NCBI GenBank assembly: GCA_027577415.1
Contig: JANBQS010000008.1
Span: 19,218 to 83,217, forward strand
Direction of reading: 5' to 3'
Length of the DNA: 64,000 nucleotides
Source: Coemansia sp. RSA 922
Taxonomy: Eukaryota > Kickxellomycota > Kickxellomycetes > Kickxellales > Kickxellaceae
The notes below the pieces were generated by a model. That model saw only the letters and a list, made by a program, of their open reading frames with translations. It made no database searches and had not been told where the DNA came from. Shown here piece after piece: positions 21,087 to 30,629 of this stretch (the stretch's first letter is position 1; each line of letters starts with the position of its first letter). The position numbers and the translations under genes were made by a program.

Positions 21087-21507
21087 TTTTAAGATACTCG
21101 AAAAAAGTTGGAAAAGCGTGAAAAATAAAATTATCAATAAAACAGTGGAAGAAAGGGCGAGTGAGGACGTCAAGGCTCAAGCCCTAAATAACTTTTATGT
21201 GCAGGAATATCTAACTTCTGATAGCTATGCAAACGCTTCCGCGCATCACCAGATAGCAATTGGTTCTAGATTACTACACCAAAGTTGTCAGTCCACGGCA
21301 AAACTCGTGAATCTCAATTTTGAGATTAAATTCTACGTAATAATTTGGTTGGCATCCAAGTATTCATAGTATCGTATTCATTTATCTCTTACAGCATATC
21401 GAAGTGTGTCGAATGGATTTCATCGACCGCTATGTTTTCACACAAATCCATTAATCTTCAAGTCGAAATATGCTGAATTTAACTGAATCCACTTCCGACA
21501 CCTTGGT
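21087..21507. other. intergenic, no gene seen
   Basis: Upstream of copy G and downstream of copy H. Short plus frames here are antisense shadows or chance. Confidence 0.45.
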
Positions 21508-23244
21508 TTAAACTAGCGCCTTTTTTCCTCGTAAAGCCTTGGCACTTGGATATTCGTCTTTCCACCCGCTAAACAGTAGTCGACGTAACCGCGTGGCATG
21601 TTTAATGTATGCCTTTGAATAGATGGTACCTTTCAAGTTTGCCATGAACACCTCGCGATTTTCAGCTGAGACAGCTGCATAGTCAAAATTAGGGCATACC
21701 AACGCCAGCAGCAGCACACATTTGGCAACTATTTTAAACTCCACATCATACAACTTCAACCGCCAACAGCGGAACCGCTCTCCTGCTGGCGCGTAGTTGG
21801 CGATGACATAGGCAGGAAGCTTGTGCTTAGAGATGCCACTTGGCAGCGAGCCCATCTTTGCTGACCCTGTATACAGATCCGAGAGAAGCGGCAGTGCCTT
21901 GACCAATGCGATAGCATCCCAGAGATCCATTGACATGAGGGGCATCGATAGCACCTGGATACAGGAATACTCGCCCAACGCCGGTATTAAAGGGGAAAAC
22001 GGTGGAACAGCCAGCAAATGGTCCAATTCGCGCACACGGGCATTGGGTCCAATGCTCAGAACAAACGCCATATACACAATCTCCGTATCGAAAAGAGCCT
22101 GTGTGCGATCTGATGCAAGCCCGAGCCTGACACACTGCAGTTTCGGATGACTGTTGTGAGTAAAGACCCGAGATCCTTGAAGAACTTCAATTAAACCTGG
22201 CGATAGATCCAAATACAGATACTCGAGTGTCTCTGCGTTCCCTCTAAACGGCATGTCGTCACCAAAGAGATATCCGGAATTAAAGCTCAGGCATTGAAGC
22301 TTGGGAAAGGGTATTGCGCCAGGAAAGGTTGGCTTTTGTGGACTAAGCCAACCCGATATTTGCTGAATTTTTAACACACGCAAGCAAGGGTACTGTACAT
22401 AGCTGCCGTCGACGTTCAGGAAAAGTTGACATACGTTCCCTGCCTTCACCACATTAATATCCAGGGTCTGTAAGGTCGGTGCGTTATGCCGCGCTAGCTG
22501 CATCAACTGATCGCTGTTGCTTGCACTCCAGTCCGCGTGAACTAGGCTACAGATACCAGTTGGCAGTGGTTCGAGACGCATCGGACTGTAGTTGTAGTAG
22601 TGCTCAATCGTATTGCCAAGCTGATGTAGTTGCAAGACAAGGCTGCTGAAATGTTGAACAGCAAACTCGGATTTTTTGGCAGAGGGCGACTGCAACGAAA
22701 TGCAAACTCTCCTCGTCATCGGCGCCATCACTCTAATACGCTGCACAAAAGCGCGTATGTTGGGCTCGACGTCCTCTGCAGTGAAAACACTGGCAAGCAG
22801 CCGCTGCCTCCTTGTCGCCTGAGTCAATGTGAATTTGAGGGAGCGGACCATGGGAAACAAAAAGTCGCTGTGGGGTTCACGCAGTAGCTCCCTCAACGCG
22901 GCTCCATTGTAGACACTAAGTGCGTCTAGAGTGATATCCAGCTCTTGTGAGTGAAGATGCGTCGGAAAGCCTATGCCCCTGAGTCGCTTTGGCCACAAAT
23001 TCATGTTGTTGCTTCTGTGAATTAAGAAACAAGTGAGGTCAAGAGTGTGGATCTTGCAGTAGTGCGCAATAACAACAGCACGGAAATCCTGACAAACACT
23101 CAGCAGCGGCATCAAAAGTATCGCATACTCTTCAGAGCTGTTAGTAACGCCATCAAACCACAAGCGGCTGCTCCCTGCGACCTGGTCAACTATCAGCTCA
23201 ACAACGTGAGACGGAAGGATCTGGGCCAAAGATAATGTACGCAT
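21508..23244 (-). CDS. F-box-like/LRR-like family protein, copy H (578 aa)
   Basis: Start at MRTLSLAQILPSHVVELIVDQVAG, with one further in-frame Met in front. Family blocks in order: VCQDFRAVVIA, FPTHLHSQEL, PHSDFLFPMVRSL, NIRAFVQRIRVMAPMTR, LARHNAPTLQTLDI, YLFGDDMPFRGNAETLE, LVKALPLLSDLYT, GERFRCWRLKLYD, LLALVCPNFDYA, HATRLRRLLFSGWKDE, then a 17-residue basic tail. Intact. The predicted adaptor role is inferred from the F-box-like N-terminus only. Confidence 0.8.
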   Translation of the reverse strand: MRTLSLAQILPSHVVELIVDQVAGSSRLWFDGVTNSSEEYAILLMPLLSVCQDFRAVVIAHYCKIHTLDLTCFLIHRSNNMNLWPKRLRGIGFPTHLHSQELDITLDALSVYNGAALRELLREPHSDFLFPMVRSLKFTLTQATRRQRLLASVFTAEDVEPNIRAFVQRIRVMAPMTRRVCISLQSPSAKKSEFAVQHFSSLVLQLHQLGNTIEHYYNYSPMRLEPLPTGICSLVHADWSASNSDQLMQLARHNAPTLQTLDINVVKAGNVCQLFLNVDGSYVQYPCLRVLKIQQISGWLSPQKPTFPGAIPFPKLQCLSFNSGYLFGDDMPFRGNAETLEYLYLDLSPGLIEVLQGSRVFTHNSHPKLQCVRLGLASDRTQALFDTEIVYMAFVLSIGPNARVRELDHLLAVPPFSPLIPALGEYSCIQVLSMPLMSMDLWDAIALVKALPLLSDLYTGSAKMGSLPSGISKHKLPAYVIANYAPAGERFRCWRLKLYDVEFKIVAKCVLLLALVCPNFDYAAVSAENREVFMANLKGTIYSKAYIKHATRLRRLLFSGWKDEYPSAKALRGKKALV

Positions 23245-24356
23245 CAAATAGTTTGAAAATCAAGTAATAAAGAAGAAACAAAAAAGCATATGTATAAACA
23301 AATGCAAATAAATGCCAGCAGCCGCAGCAATGAGAAGCAGATGTCCCAATTATGGACGTGGTTTTTTTCTAGTTGCTGCAGATGGATCTACAAATAGAAT
23401 GTGGCCTCAGTCTACTCTTCCCATTGAATTGCAGTTGCAAGTCACTTTTGCCCAGCTTATCACATCTATGTTTGGCCAGTGAGAGTCACCGTGGTGGAAA
23501 GCTACAGCGCACCTGGTCCCTGACCAGTGTTTGGGCAAAGTCGGCTGCCACTTGTCTTACATGTTCTTCACATTTGGCAACAAACAAAAGTTTCGTATTG
23601 AGTGACACTGGCGATATTCCCGCTCAGTCTCTGTCAGGGCTAGCCATTAGAGCACCCTCTAGCGACAAGTATCTTTAGTCCATCGGTGGTAGCTAAGAAA
23701 AGGTGTTGCAACAATGGACTGTTTACTCTGGGCAACCTGGTCATGTATCATTGTCAGACATGAACAGCCATTGCTCATATCATACATGCCAATTACCACC
23801 CTTGTTTCTTTTCCATGGTCAACTAATGATGTATTGATGTGTAAATTGGCAGTGGCGCTCTAAGAGTAATGCAAACGTTACATTTATCAGTTATTGTTGT
23901 TGCTATAAAATTGATAGTGTGTGGCAAGCTCTAAAATATATTATACCCAAGGCATATGGCACAGACTTGACCAATGGTTGACAAGTGTACCTTAAATACT
24001 GTGGTTAAACAAGCCCATTAGAGGAGGCTGAGGTAGTAGTCCAAAATAGATACATATGTGCATAGCGGGTGATGTACATACTGGATGGCTCCAACCCTGT
24101 TGGCTTGGGTTTGAACCTTGCTTCTTCAAAAAAATCCCGCGGTCAGTGGGTACCAAACACCCACACAAAGAGGTTAGAAAAGTGAAGATGAATTCCACGA
24201 AAAATATTAAAAGTGATGATGAATGCCACAACCCAAAAAAAAAACCAACAAAAATAAAACAGCAAAAAAGTTGTATTTTATTTTTATCGTTTTTTTGCAA
24301 CTGAACACTAATAATAATTTAGAAAGCAGGTTGCTCTTAGATAATAGTACTATCGC
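23245..24356. other. 1.1-kb intergenic region with weak remnants
   Basis: Minus-strand translation near 23400-23620 reads KCEEHVRQVAADFAQTLVRD and KHRCDKLGKSDLQL with two stops between. This is protein-like but unrecognised. Around 24080-24110 a GGTTTGAACC run resembles a tRNA B box, but no cloverleaf was found. The rest is AT-rich. Confidence 0.35.
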
Positions 24357-26108
24357 CTATATGGTCTTGACGTCGGAGATCTCGAGTATCAGCTTACTGG
24401 GCAACAGGCGCTGCAAACTGGAAGCATACGGCAAGAACATGTCAGTGGATATTGCCTTCTTTATATGCGCCATGAACAAATCGCTGTTAGAGGAGCTCGT
24501 AATTGCGTGGTCAAAATTTGGGCAGACCAAAGCCAACAACAGGACACACGATATGGTATCCCCTCTAGACACCCACTTGTCCTCATACGTAATGCGCCAG
24601 CACCGGAAACTCTTGCTCAGCGAGACGTACTTTGAAACCACATACTCGGGGAGGGTATCCGTGGTAACCTCGGCAGGCAGTGGACCGACAACGGGAGATG
24701 GGTTTTGAATCTCTGACAAAAGTGGGAGCAACTCAATAAGCGTAATGGCGTCCCAGAGTGTCAGGCGCGTATCTGGCAGAACCAAGACCTGGAGGTTGGT
24801 GTAGTCGCCAAACACTGGAAGCGAGGAATGAAACCAAGTACAAGAATTTAGGCCCTTTATCTCTCGCATAGTTGCCGCTGGTGCAATTTCTAGCAAATAC
24901 TGCAGCCGTGTTTCGTCTGTAGCAAAATCGTCTTGAACATAACCAAGGGGGAGTTCGATCTTTACGCAGCGCAGCCTCGGATGACTGATAGACGTAAATA
25001 CGCTATGCCTCTTGAGCATATTAGCCATATCGCGATCCAATATAATGTCCAAGCACTTGAGCGTGTCTGCGTTTCCCCTGAAGAGTATGTCATCGCCAAA
25101 CGGAAAAGGCCCTGCGATATGTAGATGACAAAGTTGCGGGAACGGCACAACATTGGTAATGACTGGCCTGCGATGTCCATAATTGCCCCAGCCGCTTTTC
25201 AGCTTCAGCACGCGCAACTGTGGATAGGCTACGTCATCGCCATTAGCGCCCTTGACTAGACCAGAAATATTTTCCCACGTGTAGGTTCCGATAGAGAGGG
25301 ACTGCAGTGTCATTGCGTTCTGTCGCGCTAGATGCATAGTTGCATTCTGTTGTGCTTGAGGCGTCGTTTGCGTGTGGGCCACAATGGTATCGACACTGAC
25401 GTCCATATCAATGTGCACCAAGTGGGAAATACTGACTGCGGGTAGCTCCAAGGGCACATTATGCTCGCTGACTTTGTACACAACGCGAGTTGCGAGCTGA
25501 AAGACTTGTGATAGAAATCCATTCATGTGCTGGGTGTCCGCGGGCAGGGTAACAGGGTTTGAAGTGCCAACCACTTCGATTTCGCAAACCATAGGCGCCA
25601 TTTGCTTGATTCGCTGTACAAAGGCGCGGATATTAGCATCAACTTCGGCAGCTTCTGGCGCCACGTAGTCTGGTTCACGATACGGATAGAACGTAAAAAT
25701 AAGCTTTCGAGCCTGCGGAAACGCGCAGCCGTCGAATGGCGCACGCGAAAACGCCTCTAGTGTCTTGCCGGTATAAAATCCCGACTTGCTCAATAGTATG
25801 TGTATCTCTCGGGCCAAGTGGTGCATTGAAGGGTAGAACTTTTTGAGGCGCTTAGACCACCAATACTGCCCAACGTCCTTTTCGTAATCGTCGTCTTTAA
25901 CTTTCACTGTGTTGGACCGGTAAAACTTCAGACAGGAAACGTCGCGAAAGTTGCGGCAGACCCACAGCAACGGCAAAAGCAAAATTTTGTGCTCGGCCGA
26001 GTCAGCAGTGATGCCTTCGGCCAAAAGCCGATTACTAGCCACGAGATGATCCACGATCCGCTCCACAATGTGAAAGGGAAGGAGTTGGAATGGAGATAAA
26101 TGTGGCAT
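24357..26108 (-). CDS. F-box-like/LRR-like family protein, copy I (583 aa)
   Basis: Start at MPHLSPFQLLPFHIVERIVDH; MSNLPTD adds seven residues in frame. Blocks: LLLPLLWVCRNFRDV, YPSMHHLAREI, APFDGCAFPQARKL, NIRAFVQRIKQMAPMVCEI, LARQNAMTLQSLSI, FPFGDDILFRGNADTLKC, LIELLPLLSEI, SKSFRCWRITY, LLALVCPNFDHA. The usual NGW end is replaced by SSLQRLLPSKLILEI. It contains an extra Thr/Gln-rich insert (TIVAHTQTTPQAQQNA) in the middle. Intact. Confidence 0.8.
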   Translation of the reverse strand: MPHLSPFQLLPFHIVERIVDHLVASNRLLAEGITADSAEHKILLLPLLWVCRNFRDVSCLKFYRSNTVKVKDDDYEKDVGQYWWSKRLKKFYPSMHHLAREIHILLSKSGFYTGKTLEAFSRAPFDGCAFPQARKLIFTFYPYREPDYVAPEAAEVDANIRAFVQRIKQMAPMVCEIEVVGTSNPVTLPADTQHMNGFLSQVFQLATRVVYKVSEHNVPLELPAVSISHLVHIDMDVSVDTIVAHTQTTPQAQQNATMHLARQNAMTLQSLSIGTYTWENISGLVKGANGDDVAYPQLRVLKLKSGWGNYGHRRPVITNVVPFPQLCHLHIAGPFPFGDDILFRGNADTLKCLDIILDRDMANMLKRHSVFTSISHPRLRCVKIELPLGYVQDDFATDETRLQYLLEIAPAATMREIKGLNSCTWFHSSLPVFGDYTNLQVLVLPDTRLTLWDAITLIELLPLLSEIQNPSPVVGPLPAEVTTDTLPEYVVSKYVSLSKSFRCWRITYEDKWVSRGDTISCVLLLALVCPNFDHAITSSSNSDLFMAHIKKAISTDMFLPYASSLQRLLPSKLILEISDVKTI

Positions 26109-26370
26109 GTCAGTTGGCAGATTAGACAATAATTGTAATAAAAAAGATAATTAAGAGACAAAGGGAAGAGAGAAAAGAAAAGTACTCACTTTTCTTTAAT
26201 GTCAAAGGGCTCCATTTCTTCTTTGGCGAAAAAAGGCAGGCAACTTGCCTACTGCGGATCAACTAAGAGGCTGTCGATCGCATTTGAAATCCATATCCGA
26301 TGAGCCCAACCTCAAAAGATTTTCGTCAATCAAGGCTGGTTGTCAAAAAAAAATAGTGTCTATGTATTGG

Positions 26371-27846
26371 TCAATACGCAAACCTAAAACCATCGTCAAG
26401 TTCTGCTGGCTGGCGCGCAAAGCGTCTATTACGGCGACCCATGCTAAGGCGAGTAACGACACAAGCAACGATACCCAGTGACATCAGACCGATATTAGTG
26501 CTATGTCCAATGGCAAATCGTGGAGCATCCCAATTAAGAAACACATTAGACGCGATAAATCCCGATGCCGAGCCCATGAACACAGTCAAAGCAGCAGCAA
26601 CGGCCGAGTTTGCCACAGTCTGCGAATTTGCTGTGATATTCCAGCCAGGAGAAGTACCCAAACCGGAAAACCCGCCAGTACCCAATAGACACAATCCAAT
26701 GATACGCACAGGAACGTTGAGGGTAGCAACCATCATAATACTTCCCACTAACGCAGTGAATAGGGCCAGTGAGCAAGCCAGCCAGTGGCTTCCACAAACC
26801 CGCACAGTATGTCCTGCCAGCAGAATAGCTACAGCACCGCACGCCGACGGCAGGGCGCTCATAGCTTGTGCCTGTGCCGAGGTAAATCCCAATTCGTTAA
26901 TGACTTCGGGAGCAAACACAGTAACTGAACCGCACGCCGCACAAAAAGAAAACGTGGCAATCGTCATACACCATAGCTGCCAGTCACTGAGTGCGCGCCT
27001 CGTGTCACTAAATGACAAGTGCTGTGATCCTCCTAATGTTCCATCGCGCTGCTTGTATTTAACGATAAATCGCTTTTCTTCGTCGCTGAGAAACCGACAT
27101 TTCTCTGGGTGATCCTGCAATACGTAGTAGCCCAAAAGAGCAACTAGGACGGTGATAGCACCCTCGAGAATAAACACCCATTGCCAGCGCTTGATATACG
27201 GATGGTGAATATGCGAGAGCGCCGATGCTAAAGGACCCGAAATCACGTTGGCTAATGGCGAGCTCAAGTAGAAGAGACCGGTGCGAGATGTAAGTTTGTG
27301 CTTGGGGTAAAAGAATGATAGAATTAGTAGGATCCCTGTAGTGAACCCGCATTCAGCCATCCCCAATAAAATGCGCATAGCAAAGAGCTGAGACTTTGTC
27401 TGGATCACACCCTGCAAGGCGCACACCACGCCCCAAAGCACACCCAGTGTCGGCAATAGGCGAGAGGCACCAACGCGTTTCAGAATGAAATTGGAAAACA
27501 TCTCGAGCGATAGGTATCCAACGGTAAACAGTGTCGTGGCAATGTTGAAATCGTTCTTGACCATGTGCAAATCCGACTCTAGCCCGACCAATTTTGCTAC
27601 GCCGATTGACCCACGGTCACTCTGGTTCAATATGCATAGAACGATTGCGTAGGCTAGGATGCGCATATCGACTTTACGACAGTACCTATCGAGCAACAGC
27701 GCCGCTTGCGGGTCAAGGCTGATGGCAGTGGGCTCGACTCCGGTTCTTCCGACCAAGTCATCCGTGGACTCAATGGTGCCGCCTACACTATTGACTTCAG
27801 TGTACTCGACCTTTGAAGTGGCCGATCCTATCGAGTGGTCCGACAT
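26371..27846 (-). CDS. MFS transporter, anion:cation symporter (allantoate permease-type) family, 491 aa
   Basis: Start at MSDHSIGSATSK; the open frame runs 45 codons further upstream through poly-T-like sequence. A soluble N-terminus of about 75 residues precedes VDMRILAYAIVLCILNQSDRGSIGVAK, the signature of the Dal5/ACS family (N..DR..IG.AK). NIATTLFTVGYLSLEM, the loop PEKCRFLSDEEK and a second set of six helices follow, for about 12 membrane segments. The family imports organic anions such as allantoate, nicotinate, pantothenate or biotin; the substrate cannot be read from sequence. It is head-to-head with the acyltransferase gene, 750 bases apart, which may mean shared regulation. Confidence 0.85.
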   Translation of the reverse strand: MSDHSIGSATSKVEYTEVNSVGGTIESTDDLVGRTGVEPTAISLDPQAALLLDRYCRKVDMRILAYAIVLCILNQSDRGSIGVAKLVGLESDLHMVKNDFNIATTLFTVGYLSLEMFSNFILKRVGASRLLPTLGVLWGVVCALQGVIQTKSQLFAMRILLGMAECGFTTGILLILSFFYPKHKLTSRTGLFYLSSPLANVISGPLASALSHIHHPYIKRWQWVFILEGAITVLVALLGYYVLQDHPEKCRFLSDEEKRFIVKYKQRDGTLGGSQHLSFSDTRRALSDWQLWCMTIATFSFCAACGSVTVFAPEVINELGFTSAQAQAMSALPSACGAVAILLAGHTVRVCGSHWLACSLALFTALVGSIMMVATLNVPVRIIGLCLLGTGGFSGLGTSPGWNITANSQTVANSAVAAALTVFMGSASGFIASNVFLNWDAPRFAIGHSTNIGLMSLGIVACVVTRLSMGRRNRRFARQPAELDDGFRFAY

Positions 27847-28594
27847 AATAAATAAGTGAGTTTTTTTTGCAAATATAGAGACCAAAAAAAAAAGATAATT
27901 GAGCAGAGGGAAAGAGCTGTTGTTTCCAACAAAAGGAGAGAATTTGGCAAACAAAAAGGCAGCGACTAGCAAAAAAGCCACTGACGTTCCCTATTCTTTT
28001 TCTCCTTAGTTGGGGGTGAAAGGAGGCAGTAAAGCATTGTACAGGGGGAGATAAAGAACCAGTTGGCAAAAAGGGATCTCCATGTCGTGTGTAATCATAC
28101 GCAAGATAAGTGGCGTGTGGCTGCATCGTGTGTTAGACACATTTAGTGCGTCTAGTAACAGTAGTTTAAGTGAGATGTGGTGTACCCATTGACAGACTAA
28201 GCACCGGATTGGCTTTGTGCGCGTCAGTTGAATAGTATACAATAAAAGAAAAGGCCAGAAAAAGAAAAATTGTATTTGTGTGATATATAAGATATCATAG
28301 CCCAAGTGGTGACCAAACAATAGCTAGAATGACATACGTTCCGCACGTGAACCTAACATGTGGGTATTGACATGACTATTGTCGTGTTGGTTGATTTAAT
28401 CCTGTAGGGGAGTGTGGCTTTTAAAGAAGAAAAAACGCCACTTGCTAGTTTTAGGGAACCGAATAGTGTCCTTATCTTCAACTCGACGAGATAACAATCC
28501 AAGTTTAGCTTTTGAGACCGACGATGAAAGTGTACTTGCTGGGTTTTCTTACCATCAAACGCATTTTTATTTCTTTATTCTTTTTCTAGTTGAT
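27847..28594. promoter_or_regulatory. divergent promoter region, MFS and acyltransferase
   Basis: AT-rich region between two divergently transcribed genes. Minus-strand frames (27797-28126, 28006-28320) lack recognisable motifs. No specific site is claimed. Confidence 0.4.
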
Positions 28595-29920
28595 ATGCTT
28601 GCCAGCGACGACATGAAGGAGCAGACGCTTGGTCTGTGTCCAGCTGACTCTGCTGCACACTTGCCAGTCATGGCACCACTGTACTTTGAAAACCCGCATT
28701 CTAGTACGGCAGGGTTTATGGACTTTGATATTCTCAAAACGACATTTTACCACACGCTTACCTTGTGTCTGCCTCACGCGCTCGGCACCAAGCTACGAGA
28801 ATCTTCTGATCCTGGGACACCCTTTCTAGTAACTATCGACCAATCTTCCGAACTACCACTCGTGATCAAACATATAGACGACACGTGTACTATAGCCGAG
28901 ATGCGTCGCTCGGGGTTTATGCCACATGTGCAGCCCGAGGTTATATTGCGTGAGGCTTCAAAACTTGTGCGTAATCCTATGGGTGGTGACCCATTGGTGA
29001 CTTTGGATATTGTGTATATGAAAGATGGCGTAGGCGTGTTGCTAGTCATTAGCCATGCTATTGTGGATATGGCGGCATACTGTCGTTTTGTTTTAGAGTG
29101 GGGACTAGTGGCAAAGGCTGGTAGTTTACCGCGGGATATGGATACAGACCGAAAGAGGTTCTGGGACTTGGTTTCTGGCCTTGCGACGCCGGTTCCTACG
29201 GTGTTTGAGAATCACATGGCGGAATTGAACGCCGCTGATGTCGAAGTGCCGTTGGAGCATCCACAGGCATCAACTATCTTTCGTTTGAGCGCTGACGCGG
29301 CTGCTATGGGCAAACTAGCTTGTACGAGGGATACCATGTGTCCCGGGATCTCTTTACCCAACTTTATCTCGGCTCTCCTCTGGCGCATAACAGCGCTGGC
29401 ATGTCCCAATGCAAAGTACGCGTATTTCTCGTCCTCTCTGACGATCCGCAACGACCCAAGATTCGCTGAGTACTGGGGTAACACTTCCACTTTCAAGTTC
29501 ATCTATGCGCCAAGAGACAAAGTCATTGAGGATGTTGGCCGTGTGGCGGATTGGGTTCAGGATAGCGTGCGTGAGTTTACGGTGGCGGAGTTTGCTCATA
29601 TCTTGAGTTTATATACTGTGGATGGTCGCTGGTATGACCGTAGTTTAAGCAAGTACGTGGGGGCGGCTGGAGTGCCTAGATTGTCAGTTATGAATATCTC
29701 GAGGATTCCGTTCTACGATATTGACTTTGGGTGGGGTAGACCGACAAAGGTCATGTATCAGACAGTGGGCATTCCTGGCCTGTGTTTCTTTATGCCGCAG
29801 ACTGGAGATGGCGGCATTGAGGTCTTTGTGTGTCTGAGGGAAGATGCCGCTAATGCTCTACTGGCTGATGAGCTGGTTTCGAGCCACTTTGATGTGGAGG
29901 AGATTCCGACTGCGAAATGA
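28595..29920 (+). CDS. BAHD-like acyltransferase (PF02458 transferase family), 441 aa
   Basis: Start chosen at MLASDDMKEQTLGLCPAD, where family-like sequence begins; in-frame codons upstream are low complexity. Catalytic HxxxD is present as SHAIVDMAAYC (about residue 150). The structural DFGWG motif is present near the C-terminus (YDIDFGWGRPTKV). Length fits the family. These enzymes transfer an acyl group from acyl-CoA to an alcohol or amine acceptor; in fungi they often act in secondary metabolism. The acceptor is unknown. With the neighbouring MFS transporter it could form a small transport/acylation pair, which is inference from layout. Confidence 0.85.
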   Translation: MLASDDMKEQTLGLCPADSAAHLPVMAPLYFENPHSSTAGFMDFDILKTTFYHTLTLCLPHALGTKLRESSDPGTPFLVTIDQSSELPLVIKHIDDTCTIAEMRRSGFMPHVQPEVILREASKLVRNPMGGDPLVTLDIVYMKDGVGVLLVISHAIVDMAAYCRFVLEWGLVAKAGSLPRDMDTDRKRFWDLVSGLATPVPTVFENHMAELNAADVEVPLEHPQASTIFRLSADAAAMGKLACTRDTMCPGISLPNFISALLWRITALACPNAKYAYFSSSLTIRNDPRFAEYWGNTSTFKFIYAPRDKVIEDVGRVADWVQDSVREFTVAEFAHILSLYTVDGRWYDRSLSKYVGAAGVPRLSVMNISRIPFYDIDFGWGRPTKVMYQTVGIPGLCFFMPQTGDGGIEVFVCLREDAANALLADELVSSHFDVEEIPTAK

Positions 29921-30629
29921 CTCGAGCCGAGTCGAATGATTGTTGTGCTTAATTGGCGATTATTTTATTTTACGTTTTGTTTGTTGTGTGACTAAATTCC
30001 TCTTTAGCTTTTTTTTACGCAATTCACAATATTTACCTATTTTCTTACTTTTTGGTATGTGCACTTTTAATGGACGGTCGTAGAGTGGGCAATGATGGAA
30101 GAATGAGAAAAGACTGGAACCAAATCCTTTCTTTTTCTTTTTTTCAAATTCTAGTAAAAGGGTTGAACGTCTTTTTTTACCTTTAAATCTTTGGCAGAGT
30201 AACTTTTACAGCGAGTATTCTGGTTCTTGTTCTCCACATTCTCTTCTTTTAAGGAAGAGGCGAGTTCTGGCCATTTTAAAGATTATAGGCACGAGGGATT
30301 CGTGTGGAAAAGATATACTTGGAACCGATATTAAATTTTTTTTAACGATGGCTTAATAGGCGGCTACATCCTTTCTGAGAAGCTTATTTGTTTCTTCGGG
30401 CTATAGGGTGCAATAGTACAATCTTGTACTGTTATAGCTGCAAAGGCAGTCATGGACATTTTTTGTTTTTGAGTAGTTGTGTGCTTGCGTTGACGAGGAA
30501 CTCTGCTGGAGGTTTAAGAATGGAAGGAGACTAGTGAAATCAAAACACGTATTCTGAGCCATTTACGGCTTTTGTGTTGGATATGTGTATTGAATACAAG
30601 TTACTAATGAATATTTCATTTTATTGTAG
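29921..30629. other. intergenic, possible 5' exon or UTR intron of the next gene
   Basis: No coding signal. A TACTAAT branch-like site followed by a TTTTATTGTAG acceptor ends exactly at the ATG at 30630, so an intron in the 5' leader, or an undetected upstream exon, probably lies here. Confidence 0.4.

Noticed and set aside
24080..24115. GGTTTGAACC resembling a tRNA B box
   Set aside because: No acceptor stem, D arm or matching T stem could be folded.
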